Shown piece by piece: positions 34,723-45,318 of a stretch of 64,000 nt of DNA. Under the pieces are notes generated by a model. The model saw nothing but the letters and a program-made list of their open reading frames with translations, did no database searches and was not told where the DNA came from. How positions within the stretch are numbered: position 1 is the first letter of the stretch; every line of letters begins with the position of its first letter. Both the position numbers and the translations under genes were made by a program. The DNA comes from Nageia nagi (taxonomy: Eukaryota > Pinophyta). The stretch is taken from positions 47,988,001 to 48,052,000 of the forward strand of contig JBITNC010000001.1 of assembly GCA_050084985.1 (NCBI GenBank), read 5' to 3'.

Positions 34723-35620
34723 GTAGCTTATAGTTACCTTCATGATGCGGATATGTTGGCTAGGTTATTTCAGCTCAATTTAGGAGAAGAAGCTTCAGAA
34801 TGGTTTTATGACCTAAAGGACCAAAGTATCACTAGCTATGGACAGTTAAAATAGGAGTTCTTAGATCGGTATTAGCATAGTATAAAGAAAAAACCTACCA
34901 TCATGGATTTGGCTAGAATGAGACAAGGGAAGAACTAATTATTTGAAGAGTTTGTGGCAGCTTGGAAGAAAGTGGTGACATACATAGAGTTAAGTGAAAA
35001 GGAGTTGAAGAAAATGTTGATAAAGTCACTAAGGGATGAGGTGATGCTCGAATTTTTCAATTATCTAGAACAACCCCTTGCAGAAATGATCCTATCCATG
35101 ATTCAAAAAGAGAGACACTTGATGAAAATTAGTTTATGGGGGCATAAGAAAGATGAAAAACCAATACCAACCAAAGTGATAGCTATAGTTGCATCAACCA
35201 AAGAGTTGCAAGGACCCACCAAATAGAGGACCCTTAGAGCATATACCAAAGTTATCGAAGATCATGATGAGTTGTTACAATCATTGGTGCAAAGAGATTT
35301 GATCCAGTTACCATCGATGAATCAAAGAAACACAAGAACTACAGGAGGATTTTGCAAATATCACAGGGGTCATGGCCATAAAACATGTGAATGTCAAAAA
35401 TTTAGAGATATTATTTAGGATTTAGTAGATAAGAAGGCTATCTCATTCAACAAACCAGAAGAGAAAAGAAAGGCTCTAGTGCACATAGATAATAAAAAAT
35501 TGGGGATATATAAGAACCCAATGTCACAACATGGTACTGGAATACTATTTGCCTAGGGACACATGATAAAGGGAATCAAGATCTTAGAAAGATAGTCAAA
35601 GGGATGACAGAATGAGGCTA
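34723..35620 (+). pseudogene. gag of element D, C-terminal part after insertion F
   Basis: This continues the capsid: YSYLHDADMLARLFQLNLG, EASEWFYDLKDQSITSYGQL, the MRQGKN motif and LFEEFVAAWKKVV, matching Tat/Athila gag (W-F-Y-x-L, M-x-Q-x-x-x-E-x-F-x-E-F). A zinc-finger-like FCKYHRGHGHKTCECQKF lies near 35350 (C-x2-H-x-H type). The frame fades after HGTGILFA near 35560. Stops here include TAG at four or more former Gln-type positions. No protease or RT follows. Confidence 0.85.
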
Positions 35621-36081
35621 GCACCAGTGGGAGCTCTAGGCTCTCTGGGGGTATCATTTGGTAAATTGATATGACTAAACTAACACAAAAAAAAGAAAAA
35701 GAAAAAAAGAGAAAGAAGCTAACAATCAGTCCAGGTCACTAATGGACATCATGGTGAAGAGATTGGGGAGCTTCATGACATCATAATAGGAGTGTTGGTG
35801 TTATATTTTGTGCTAATAGGACCATTAGCGGTCCTCTTTTAGTGGAAAATAGGAGAAATTCAAAGGTTCCAATTCCCCCTACAGTGTGAGAAGTTAGAAT
35901 TGTAGGTTGTGTCATTGGCATTCATTTTTAGGAATCATAGAACATCAGTTTCATCCATCACAAGCACACATACAAGAGCAAATAGGTAACAAAATGTGTA
36001 TTTTATTTATATCATGAAAAATCAAAATGTTTCTATTTACAGGAAGTCTTAATACAACTAGATGAGATCACATAGAATGAC
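35621..36081. other. Non-coding stretch of element D between gag and antisense PMD gene
   Basis: It contains an A/G-rich run (about 35683-35720) and the imperfect palindrome GGACCATTAGCGGTCC (35819-35834). No pol sequence is found here, which is where protease and RT should begin in an autonomous element. Confidence 0.6.
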
Positions 36082-38407
36082 CTAGAATCTCCTACTAGAG
36101 CCCCCTCCCCCTACACTAGAGCTAGTAGCCCTGCTAGATGAGCCACCCCCGCACCATGCCTTGTACTTCTCTATGCATGCCTTCTCCTCACCGATCTATC
36201 TCTCAACCTAGTGAAGCTACTTGTAGAGGGCTTTGAACTCTTTGTTGGCTGCTTGTAGGTCCTGATAGATGCTAGTATAATCCCCTCCTTTGAACTATAG
36301 ATGACCCTATAGCTCTCTGATCTCTACATCCTTCTAGCTGATTTGATCGTGTAGCCTAGCCATCTTGACCTCAGGGTCTTGGTCATCTATGTCATAGCAT
36401 AGACATATCATGTTAGTCTTTTGCATATCATGAAAGTAGAAAATTAAAAGAAAGCAAAAGAGAAAATAAGTTACCATCATCATCCTCATCATCGCCTTCC
36501 TCCTTCGCATCTGTATCTGCCTCATCCTTAGGTTCATACTCATCTTGGTCTATATCTATTTCCTCATTGTCATCATGACCTACATCTAGAGACGCATCAT
36601 GAGCATATGTCAAGCTACTCTCTCCTCCCCACCCTATCACCATGTAGGGAGCATCCCATCTGATCTGTATATCCCTTGTGTCCTCATTGTTTCCTACATT
36701 GTCACCTAAGTTGGCATCATGAATACCTATGTGGTGAGGATAATGTTCCCTCCACCAATCTAGGTAGTCCTCCGTATGGTCAGGTCCATCTATGTCATCA
36801 TCAGCCCCATAGTTGGAGTCCTCGCTAGGGGACTCCCAATCTGAGTCCCAGTTAGATATTAGCTCGTAGTCCTCTGGGAGGTGCCTACTACTGTAGTAGC
36901 GCACCACTATCCTACAGTCACTTGGTATACCCTGCTGGAGGCCAAATTGATGGAGTACCTACTCTAGCCTATATGGCTCCACCAATGCCCTATGTGCCTA
37001 TACGTATGTAGGGTGTCTCACCCATGCCATCTCTTATATGTCCTCCTCCCACTCTGGTACACCCCCCAATAGGGATGCTAGTATATCTATGCCTCCTACA
37101 GTAAGTTAAATCGCACCTACCACCCCTCTAGGTCCATGTTAGGGAAGCTTGGTCCCTCTGTCATCACCCACCATTGCCATGTGGGTACATCATCTGGCTG
37201 ATCTAGGGCAATGTCATCAGTCTAGAAATGATGATGTGGTCGTATGCCCACACTTACAATATCATAGAGTGTGCTACCTATCTCCCCCCTCTCTCCACCT
37301 CTGTAAAGCTATGGAGGTCATGATAGAGTTATGCCAATATCATGGGGCACCATGCATATTGTTGTCTATGTGTCACCATGTCCTGTATGATAGGAACCAT
37401 GCCCACAGGGAAGGTCTCACTACTCTTGTCCGAGTAGACGATGGCATCCAAAAGGCAGGTAATGAGGAGCCTCATCCATAGGTCACCTCATGTTGGAGGA
37501 TACTCTAGCACATGTCTCACTAGGGACACACCCCTCTTCCTATGATTTACCTTGTCTGACCTTATCGGCCATGCAACCCATACCTTTGCCTATTCTAGGT
37601 TGGGAATAGGAACCATGTTCATTAGCCTCCCCCTGATAGGAAGTCTGGTGATCCTATAGATGTCCTCTAGCGTCACTGTGATCTCACCAATCGAAAGGTG
37701 AAAGGTGTTAGAGTTTGGATCCCACCTTTCCATCAAGGCTATCAGCATATTGTGATCATGAAACACATAATTAGTAAATGCTAGGTAACTAAAAGAAATG
37801 TCCTCCAAGATACTCTGGGCCTCGTCAGTTTGTGGCCACTGTTGGGCAGTGGTAAAAATAGCACTCTTGCCAGATGGTCACATAAGATACAAATGATTCT
37901 ATAAGAAAAGAGTGACAAAGAGCAAGTCAGTATCAGATATGAAACAAAAATAGCAAAATAGTACAGGTAAAGAAGACCACCACAATCTAAACTAGGTAAA
38001 GAAGACTGCCCACGGTCTAAACTAGGGTAAAAAGGACTACTAGCAGTCTTGTTTCTGTACATGGGGGTCAACAAAATTTGAAGTACAGGTTCATACAGAT
38101 GAGCATGGTACAACCATAATACCAAAATTTTGAAAAATGAAATAAAAAATTAAAAATGATGGGCTAAGGTATTCAATAGGTAAACCCTAGGGGCAACTTG
38201 GAAAATCAGTATGCAGGGTAGCTAAAATCTGAAGGCAAGTAAAAACATAGCAAGAAAAAGGTAAGAAATGCAATATACCTGATGATTGGTAGGAGAATTG
38301 GTCACCAAGGTAGCTCTATGTCCATCCTGACATGTGATTAGTAGGGCCATAATGCATAGTGTAGCAACATAGGAAATATCACCCAATGACAGCGATAAAA
38401 TCACCAA
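36082..38407 (-). pseudogene. Antisense plant mobile domain (PMD) gene of element D, with introns
   Basis: This is the best preserved of the four PMD genes. Exon 1 (38407-38279, 43 codons, MVILSLSLGDIS) ends at a GTATAT donor. The acceptor TTCTTATAG lies at 37899, and the phase-0 join leads in frame, through one TGA, into SAIFTTAQQWP, LIALMERWDPNSNTFHLSIG and EITVTLEDIYRITRLPIRG, the PMD core. After frame damage around 37.6-36.9 kb come EDYELISNWDSD, DYLDWWREHYP and a long acidic tract. A GTAACT donor (36474) and a likely acceptor (GACATAG, 36387) join in frame to DDQDPEVKMARLHDQI and a coiled coil ending in a Gly/Ser-rich tail at 36082. PMD proteins such as MAIN act in the nucleus. Here the gene sits opposite to gag in a retroelement. 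Confidence 0.8.
37963..38055. repeat. Three imperfect 30-bp repeats in intron 1 of the D PMD gene
   Basis: GGTAAAGAAGACCACC and similar units recur about every 30 bases, each with CTAAACTAGG near the joint. They lie within the predicted intron (38278-37899). Confidence 0.7.
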
Positions 38408-38496
38408 CTAGAACTCTTTGACTCAGTCTCCTAAGCTCTAAGATATTCTTAGCTCTAAAAATGATAGTGTGACCAAATGAGGAAAGGTGGGGTCCC

Positions 38497-38504
38497 TTTT
38501 ATAG
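38497..38504 (-). promoter_or_regulatory. Putative TATA box of the antisense PMD gene in element D
   Basis: The minus strand reads TTTCTATAAAAGGGACC, a strong TATA context, about 90 bases upstream of the first ATG of the PMD gene at 38407. It is inside element D and points against gag. No other function for it is evident. Confidence 0.6.
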
Positions 38505-38828
38505 AAATATTAGGGCACACACTTCAAGATAATTTCAATTTGGGCATTCAGTGTGCATGGGTAGGTGAGGAAGTATCAATTTGGAATCCAAGGGTGATTC
38601 ATCGTAGCCTGATCTTCATAGTTTTTGATAAATCCTTAAGAAAAGGGCCACCCATGGTCTTAGTTGAAGACTACCTACATTTTAAATCTATTAGAAAGGA
38701 CCACTCATGGTCCTTTTTCTAGTCAATCAGCTCATCCAAGTATCACAGGTACATCATAGGTGCTTGATCAATCTTATATCCAAGATAATATTGCTTTGAA
38801 TTTCATGTTTGCAAGACTATATTATTAG

Positions 38829-39216
38829 CTTATCATGCCTCTTGGCACGGAGTTTTAGCTCCCATTTATCAACTTATCATGCCTCTTGGCATGGAGTTTT
38901 AGCTCCCATTTATCAGCTTATCATGCCTCTTGGCATGGAGTTTTAGCTCCCATTTATCAGCTTATCATGCCTCTTGGCATGGAGTTTCAGCTCCCATTTA
39001 TCAGCTTATCATGCCTCTTGGCACGGATTTTCATCTCCCATTTATCAACTTATCATGCCTCTTGGCATGGAGTTTCAACTCCCATTTATCAGCTTATCAT
39101 GCCTCTTGGCATAGAGTTTTAGCTCCCATTTATCAGTTTATCATGCCTCTTGGTGCAAAGTTTCAGCTCCCATTTATCAGCTTATCATGCCTCTTGGCAT
39201 GGAGTTTCAGCTCCCA
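38829..39216. repeat. 44-bp tandem array (9 units) upstream of the antisense PMD promoter
   Basis: Units begin CTTATCATGCCTCTTGGCA at 38829, 38873, 38917, 38961, 39005, 39049, 39093, 39137 and 39181, exactly 44 bases apart. A tenth diverged unit is at 39250-39289. The array starts about 325 bases upstream of the TATA box on the minus strand, where an enhancer could act. Its long open frames on the plus strand are by-products of repetition. Confidence 0.95.
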
Positions 39217-39289
39217 TATATCTTACAAATTTCGATTCTTATGCAACTGTAGCATACCTCTTGGTACGAAGTTTCAACTTCCATTGCAG

Positions 39290-39742
39290 TTGTGTGGAAC
39301 TTAGCTCTCCCCTATGTGTGGTCACATGTGTTGTCATGGTTATCATGTCTTATCTTGTGATGTGGTCTTGATGAGTTGTCATCTGGTCATCATGTGTGGT
39401 TAGGTCATCTATCAGGTCATCATCTTATGTATGTGTGTTGTCAGGTTTGTTGTCATGAGTTATCAGTGTTGCAGCAAGGTTATCAGACTATCAGATATAT
39501 CAGACTATCACCTTCTATGGCATTCATATATTAGAAAAAAAAAGATGCAAGGGGTAAGCATGCCCAAGGTAATATCAAAGGAAGCTTTCTCAACCCATCT
39601 CTAGTATTAGCAATGTTTGTCATAGTTTTATTTTATGATTAACATTTATCAATGCTTATAGAATCTTTCATTATGATGATATTTTGTTTTTACTTTGAAT
39701 GCAAAATCTCTGATCACCTCATGTTTTCTGTCAATTTCACAT
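39290..39742. other. Low-complexity non-coding end of element D
   Basis: Rich in short GTCAT and ATCAG words (39330-39510). No gene seen. The polypurine tract follows. Confidence 0.6.
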
Positions 39743-39757
39743 TCAAAGTGGGGCATC
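39743..39757 (+). other. Polypurine tract of element D
   Basis: CAAAGTGGGGCATC lies directly before the 3' LTR start TGTTAACAC. AAAGTGGGG is a common polypurine form in Tat/Athila elements. Confidence 0.8.
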
Positions 39758-40664
39758 TGTTAACACATAAAAATGAATTTATGTTTTTAAATCAATAAAA
39801 TTAATGAAAAACATGCTTGGTCTAAATATATGTCTTGAATGTCTTAATGTGATAATATCAATGTTTGTCTTGAATGTGAATTTTATAATGATTATCTTGA
39901 ATATTGCATGAATTATCTTGTTTATTGGTGTGGTTATCTTGAATGTTGTGAATTAGCCTTATTTATGTAGATGCATGCTGACCCATGGGCTGTATTATCT
40001 ATTTTCTATATACATAAGGGATCTAATAGTAAGTCTAAGATATCAAGGATACACATGATCCCATGTATGGTCTTGATAATGGCAATCATATTGTAAGGTG
40101 TCTCTTGACACTACCTATCAAGCTAGATTTTGTGTATCCCCTTCTTGCTAGCATTTTGAAGAATTGAGAGACTTATCTGAGTATCATATAGTAATTATCT
40201 CGAGATTTGAGTGGAGGTGCAAACTCGTTGGAGATGGATCATAGCCTATCGAAGGCCACTGGCGCTCCTCTATGGATGAATACAGACCACCGGTGTTCCT
40301 ATCTAGTATGAAAAACACCACCTACAGCCTTCTTCTGTGACTTTTTAGCTTCATGATTTCAGGTGTGGACAATGTTGGATCCCAGGACTTTGTCAATAGC
40401 TTCGTTTCGAGCACGCTCCGTGAGGTGGGTACATAAATTCTATCTTGATAGGTGGTGTCATACATATATCTGATATATTGTATAGTCAGAGTTTTTTAAA
40501 TGATTTTGAGTTTATAATTTGTTAAAATACTTGTTCTATTTCTATAGTTGATTATCTCTTTCATTATTTTGTATAAATTGCTATCCGTAGCTCGAATACA
40601 ATATATTGGGTTTGTAGATATTTACCTGCTTATTTATTTGCATGCTCAATTTTATTTGTAAACA
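39758..40664 (+). repeat. 3' LTR of element D
   Basis: 907 bp with TG and CA ends. It pairs with 23460-24365 and is followed by CTTCC at 40665-40669. Confidence 0.95.
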
Positions 40665-40669
40665 CTTCC

Positions 40670-42480
40670 CTTATACCAAGGTTATGCAATACTAAATTAG
40701 GATCAAGTCTAGGCATATCAGCATATGACCATGCAAATATTTTCTATTTTTCTTTAAGTATTGTAATAAACTCTTTCCTTTCATTTTCAGTAAGAGATTT
40801 TCCTAATTGAATGTTTTTAGGGTTACCTCATTCATTACTCAAATCAACCTCAATGGTTTCTTTAATTAACATATGAGATCCCTCCTCTAATTGGTTTGGT
40901 ATTGGAATCTAATTATTTTCATTTGCATTATACTCTTCATCCTCAACTTCATATTGATTCTCAAAAGTAGCATTAATATCCAAATATATAGTCTATAAAA
41001 TTGTATTTATGTCTTTTAAATCTTGAGTTGTAGGTTTTTTACAAATTAATGTAAAATTAGTAGTTTCTTCATCTACTTGAAAGTATAAGGAAGAACTAAG
41101 CCTATTGTCTCAAACTCATCAAATTCATCACTTCTAGTCCAATCAAAATTCATTTTAGGCATAATATTATCACATATTTCTTTAATATCTACCATGTTAA
41201 TTGATATATCAAAAAATAACCCTATTAAGGATAGCATTTCAGACTCAATATCATCTTGATTTATCATCTGTTTAGATACTTCAGATAAATTTTATATGTT
41301 GTAAGCTCTAGTTCTAACTTAGCTATCTTAAAATTGGATACTCCTTGATTTTTGCTTTTATAACCTAATCCTATCTTATCACTAAGCAATTGATAATAAA
41401 TATCAATGATGTACCTAGGTCCTTATTTGTATCATCCTAAACCTTATTCTTTCCATTGACACCTATCAAAGTATCTTTGGACAAGTGATTTGACATTTGG
41501 TGACAAGTATTCTAATGAATCACAAAAGATACCTTCATTAAACTGAGGTAAAGGGAAAATAGGTGGTTCTATAGGACCATGATATACAAAAAGTGTTTGA
41601 TTTGTTAATTTCCCTAGTGGTATTAATTTCCCTACCACACTAGGAGACTCTTTAGGTCTTCCTTTTTCTTGAGCTATAGGAATATTAAAAATGACATCAT
41701 CAATGGAAAATTCTCCTATTCCATAATTTGTTAATTTTATAGTCATAAGATAGATATAAAATAACTTATTCTTTATTATAATATCATTATTTGATGCATT
41801 CATAGGGTAAGGTGCTCTTGATTATGAATCTTTACTTTCTTCATCTAGCTTTCATGCTCTTTCTAACCATGTTTGCTTTTCTATGATTGTCAATTTTATT
41901 TTTGACAATGGATCCTTATTAATTTCTAGCATATGAGATATTTCAAAATTTATAGGATCTTTCTCTTTTAAAGTTTCTAAGGGAGCTTATATTTTATCAA
42001 TATCTACTATTGACACTTTTTTAGGCACTATGGGTAATGTGAAATGATGAATAGAAGGAGAAGTAGTTTCTCCTAAAAGGTGCATATGATTACAATGAGA
42101 ATATAGATTTTCATCTCTTAGTACATAATGTACCACCCCATCATGGATATATTTTAAGTAATTATGATATGTTTATGGGACACATTGCATGTCCCTAATC
42201 TATGGTCTTCCTAAGAGTAAGTTATATTTCCTTATATCAACTTCAATAACTTGCAATAATGTTTGAACAATTTTAGATCCTATAGTGATGGGCAATGAGA
42301 TAGATCCCATTATTGAGAACAAAGCATCATTTAAAGCTCTTAATTGTAAAGAGGGTGCACATATATGTGAAAAAGGAATATTTAAGTTTTTATAGGCCAT
42401 TTCAAAACTGATATTTATCATAGAACCTTTGTCTATTATTATCCTCTAAAAAGCCCTCTAGTCTATTTTGGCTATAATAT
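40670..42480 (-). pseudogene. Protease and start of reverse transcriptase of element A
   Basis: Near 42440 the minus strand reads IIIDKGSMINISFEMAYKNL, the retropepsin motif with Lys in place of Thr in D-T-G-S, then LQLRALNDALFSIMGSI and KYNLLLGRP, the usual end of the Ogre/Tat protease. A linker follows with IGEFSIDDVIFNIP, PLPQFNEGIF and YQLLSDKIGLGY. The RT entry is LTENERKEFITILKEK and FAWSYADMPRLDPNLV just before the D insertion at 40669. At least two frame changes and several TAG and TAA stops are present. Confidence 0.82.
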
Positions 42481-45318
42481 GTAATGGAGGATATTAACCT
42501 TGTGAATTACTTGATTACCTAACTTCATGATCATGAAAGGCAATAGTGAATTTTTGGCTTTTCTTAATACTTCCCACAAAACACACAAAGCTTTCAAGAT
42601 CCTTAATATCTAACTTGATTGTTTGTAACAATTGGTTCATAACTTCTCTATGATTTTTGTATTGTTGTAATAATTCAAACAAGGACATATTCACTTGTAA
42701 GTTTCTTAATTGATGTTACGAAAATCCTTTCACTAAGATCTTAGGAATTTTAAGTATAGGTATATTTGATTGTATAATACAATCATTTGTTTGATTGTTG
42801 GGAATATCAACTTGCCTTCCTTGTGCTCTTTGGGCTCTTGTAGTTATGCTTAACATAGCAAAAAAAGTAGAAGCATCATGAAATCCTTTATGTGTTACTT
42901 GATTTTGGTGTATTTGTGATGCTATGGTTTTTGCTTGATGTTGATGAAGCAGGTTCTAATATATTCCTAGATTTTGATTAGAGATAGTTAATGGATTATC
43001 TACCTATAATCTTCCTTGATCAATCAAATCTTGAACCTTATGTTGTAATGTTCTACATTTGCTTGTAGTATGACCCTTTTGATGATGATACTAGTAATAA
43101 TCATTTTTATTGTACCATTTTCTATCTCTTGTGTTTGGTATTTTAGGTTGTATTCTAGATAACATAATCATTTGATAGTCCATTACTTTTTTTAAAATAT
43201 CATAAAGAGATTCAATCAAAGGGGTAAAATTTCTAGGGAGTGGACTAGGTTTTCTTTCTTCATTTTGTAGAGAAGGTGTATTTTGGATAAGGTTTGGGTT
43301 TCCATATTTAATATAAGAAACTTTATTAGAAAGTATTGGTTTTATTGATTTCTCTTTTTGATTTCTATTTCTAACGTAAGGCTCTTTCTTTTTACCCTTT
43401 AATTCTCCATCTTAGATTTTAACTTTTTTGATTACAATAGCTTGAGAAATTGCTTCCTCAAATGTCTTATGTTGTTGAATCAATAAGGTGCTAGCAATGG
43501 GTCTTAGACAACTTTGACTAAACATTTTCAATAGTTGTTCTTATGGTAAAATATAAGGCATGCTTATCAAAATCACCCTCTAGCTTGAAATGAAGTTTTT
43601 AAGTATCTAATCTTAAACTTATTGCAAACTTGTGTGATTAGTTATGGAGGTTTTATCTTTAATATTTATCCTAAATTAATCTAAGAATAAGTTAGCCAAT
43701 TGTGCATATGTTGTGATGTTGTGTTTAGTCAAGTTATTGTACTAATCCATCACTTTTCTAGTAAGTATCATAGGAAAGATATGTAACATCAAAGCATCAT
43801 TATTGGAAATTACATAACTTGAATATTTAAATTATCTTATATGTTCTCTAAGATCCTCATTTCCTTTGAAATATTCAATTTTTGAAATCTCAAATTTGAA
43901 AGGGATATCTATCTTAGGAACACTAGGGTGTATGGGCTCATTAAAAATTGTTTTGTAAGAGACATTATGCTTAGTTTGTTGTCATAACATTTTTTTGACT
44001 TATTTTAACCTTTCATCAAAATCATTAATTGGTTATGTAGGTATAATAGGATATTTATTATCCCTATTACCTTTTCTTCATTTATTTATTGAAAATGATT
44101 GGTAGCTTTGTTTAGAGGGTGTTTGATCACCATAATAATTTATGTTATATGGTGGAGTAGGCAGAGGTAGTTGATTTGAAGGCAACTATCATTGCCCCTA
44201 TTGATATAAAGATGTAAGAGTATGATTTTTTTTAACTTCATGTCTATATTGAGGCAAAGGGGATCTCGAAGGTTGTTATTACTCATGTAAAACCTCCCCT
44301 TTTCTAGGTAAATGAAGGTTTTCATTTTTATGATTTTTATGACCTTGGGGAGACAAGGATATTGCTCTAGGTGGCAACTTCCTATTATCTACTATTTTTT
44401 TATTGGGTCTTTTTTTGAATCTAAGTTTGAACCTATTGTTTATGAGGTTGTCCTAGGGGTATTTTACTTTGATATGCATGAAACATAGGTGGTGTTTGAA
44501 AACATGGATTTTATCCTAATCTTATAGATTGATTTGGTTTCTATGTATTTAAGTTATATAGAATAATTTGTTGGTTATTTTAAAGTTTTTCCTAATTTTG
44601 ATATGATTTAGACACATACAATGGTATTTCTTCTACCTTATACCTTAAGGGGTCAAGATTTCTCTTATGTCTTGGCTTGAGAATCCTATGACTAGTCCTT
44701 GGGGTAGTATAAGTAGTGTTAAGATTCACATAACTTGTAATAGAAGAAGCATAACTAGTCCTAGGGGTAGGTGTATTAGTTTTTAAATTATGATAAGCAT
44801 AATTATACACCCTAGCATGATTTTTTGATTTAGGTGTAGGCGTAACTGTATATACTAAGATCTTATCATCAAACTCATTCATCCTTATAGAGATAATGGA
44901 AGGGGTATAATAATCTCATCTCATATAGGATTGGACAAGATGTCCATCTAATAAATAATGTGTAATGCAATCATATTTTAGTTTCAAAGGACCTTTTTGT
45001 AAAATGGCTTAATTCAAATGCATTCATGAAGGAGTAGTAGTCCTTGAGATAACTTCTTCCTTATTACCTATTGGTGTTTCTTCTTATAGATAAGTTAAAT
45101 CTAATGGAATACTGTGAGTGTGAGAAAAATAAGGAATCTTAAATTGCATTAAATATTGTCTTACTTCATTTAAGTTATCCTCTATTTCTCAAGGAGTTCC
45201 TCTTCTTAATATTTCTTTGCTAGAACTATGTGACCTGTAACTAGGTTGTCTTTCTTGGTGGATTTCATCATAAGGCTCTTATTGTTGAAGAGCCATTTGA
45301 GAATGAGTATTAACCATT
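42481..45318 (-). pseudogene. gag of element A (Ogre/Tat type)
   Basis: The first Met (about 45318) opens MVNTHSQMALQQ, followed by IEDNLNEVRQYLMQFKIPYF and a Thr/Pro/Tyr-rich stretch (44882-44592). YKVEEIPLYVSKSYQN marks the linker to the capsid. The capsid core near 43.9-43.5 kb shows IDIPFKFEISKIEYFKGN, ALMLHIFPMIL, VMD, YNNLTKHNITTYAQLANLFL and a MP-ILP-EQLLKMFSQS stretch. A zinc-finger-like YHHQKGHTTSKCRTLQHK lies near 43080-43030 with its first Cys lost to Tyr. Stops are mainly TAG or TAA, and frames change at least twice. Confidence 0.82.

Larger units (their letters stand above)
23460..40664 (+). mobile_element. Element D: gag-only Ty3/gypsy-like element with antisense PMD gene
   Basis: D has LTRs at 23460-24365 and 39758-40664 and the perfect TSD CTTCC (23455-23459, 40665-40669). 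It sits in A's reverse transcriptase, whose frame resumes beyond it. Without guest F it is about 8.1 kb. It holds a primer-binding site, gag (split by F), no pol, an antisense PMD gene with promoter-like TATA and introns, a 44-bp tandem array, a polypurine tract and the LTR. With a gag but no pol it resembles terminal-repeat-with-gag non-autonomous elements. Confidence 0.93.

Noticed and set aside
36334-36543. Minus-strand Met/Arg-rich frame as a separate gene
   Set aside because: It overlaps the acidic exon and intron of the antisense PMD gene in another frame and has no motif of its own.
38829-39216. Regularly spaced repeats resembling a CRISPR array
   Set aside because: Units are directly adjacent tandem copies with no unique spacers, and the context is a plant retroelement.
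38886-39371. Three overlapping plus-strand open frames with repeated HASWHG-like units
   Set aside because: They arise from the 44-bp tandem array. The same words appear in all three frames because 44 is not a multiple of three.
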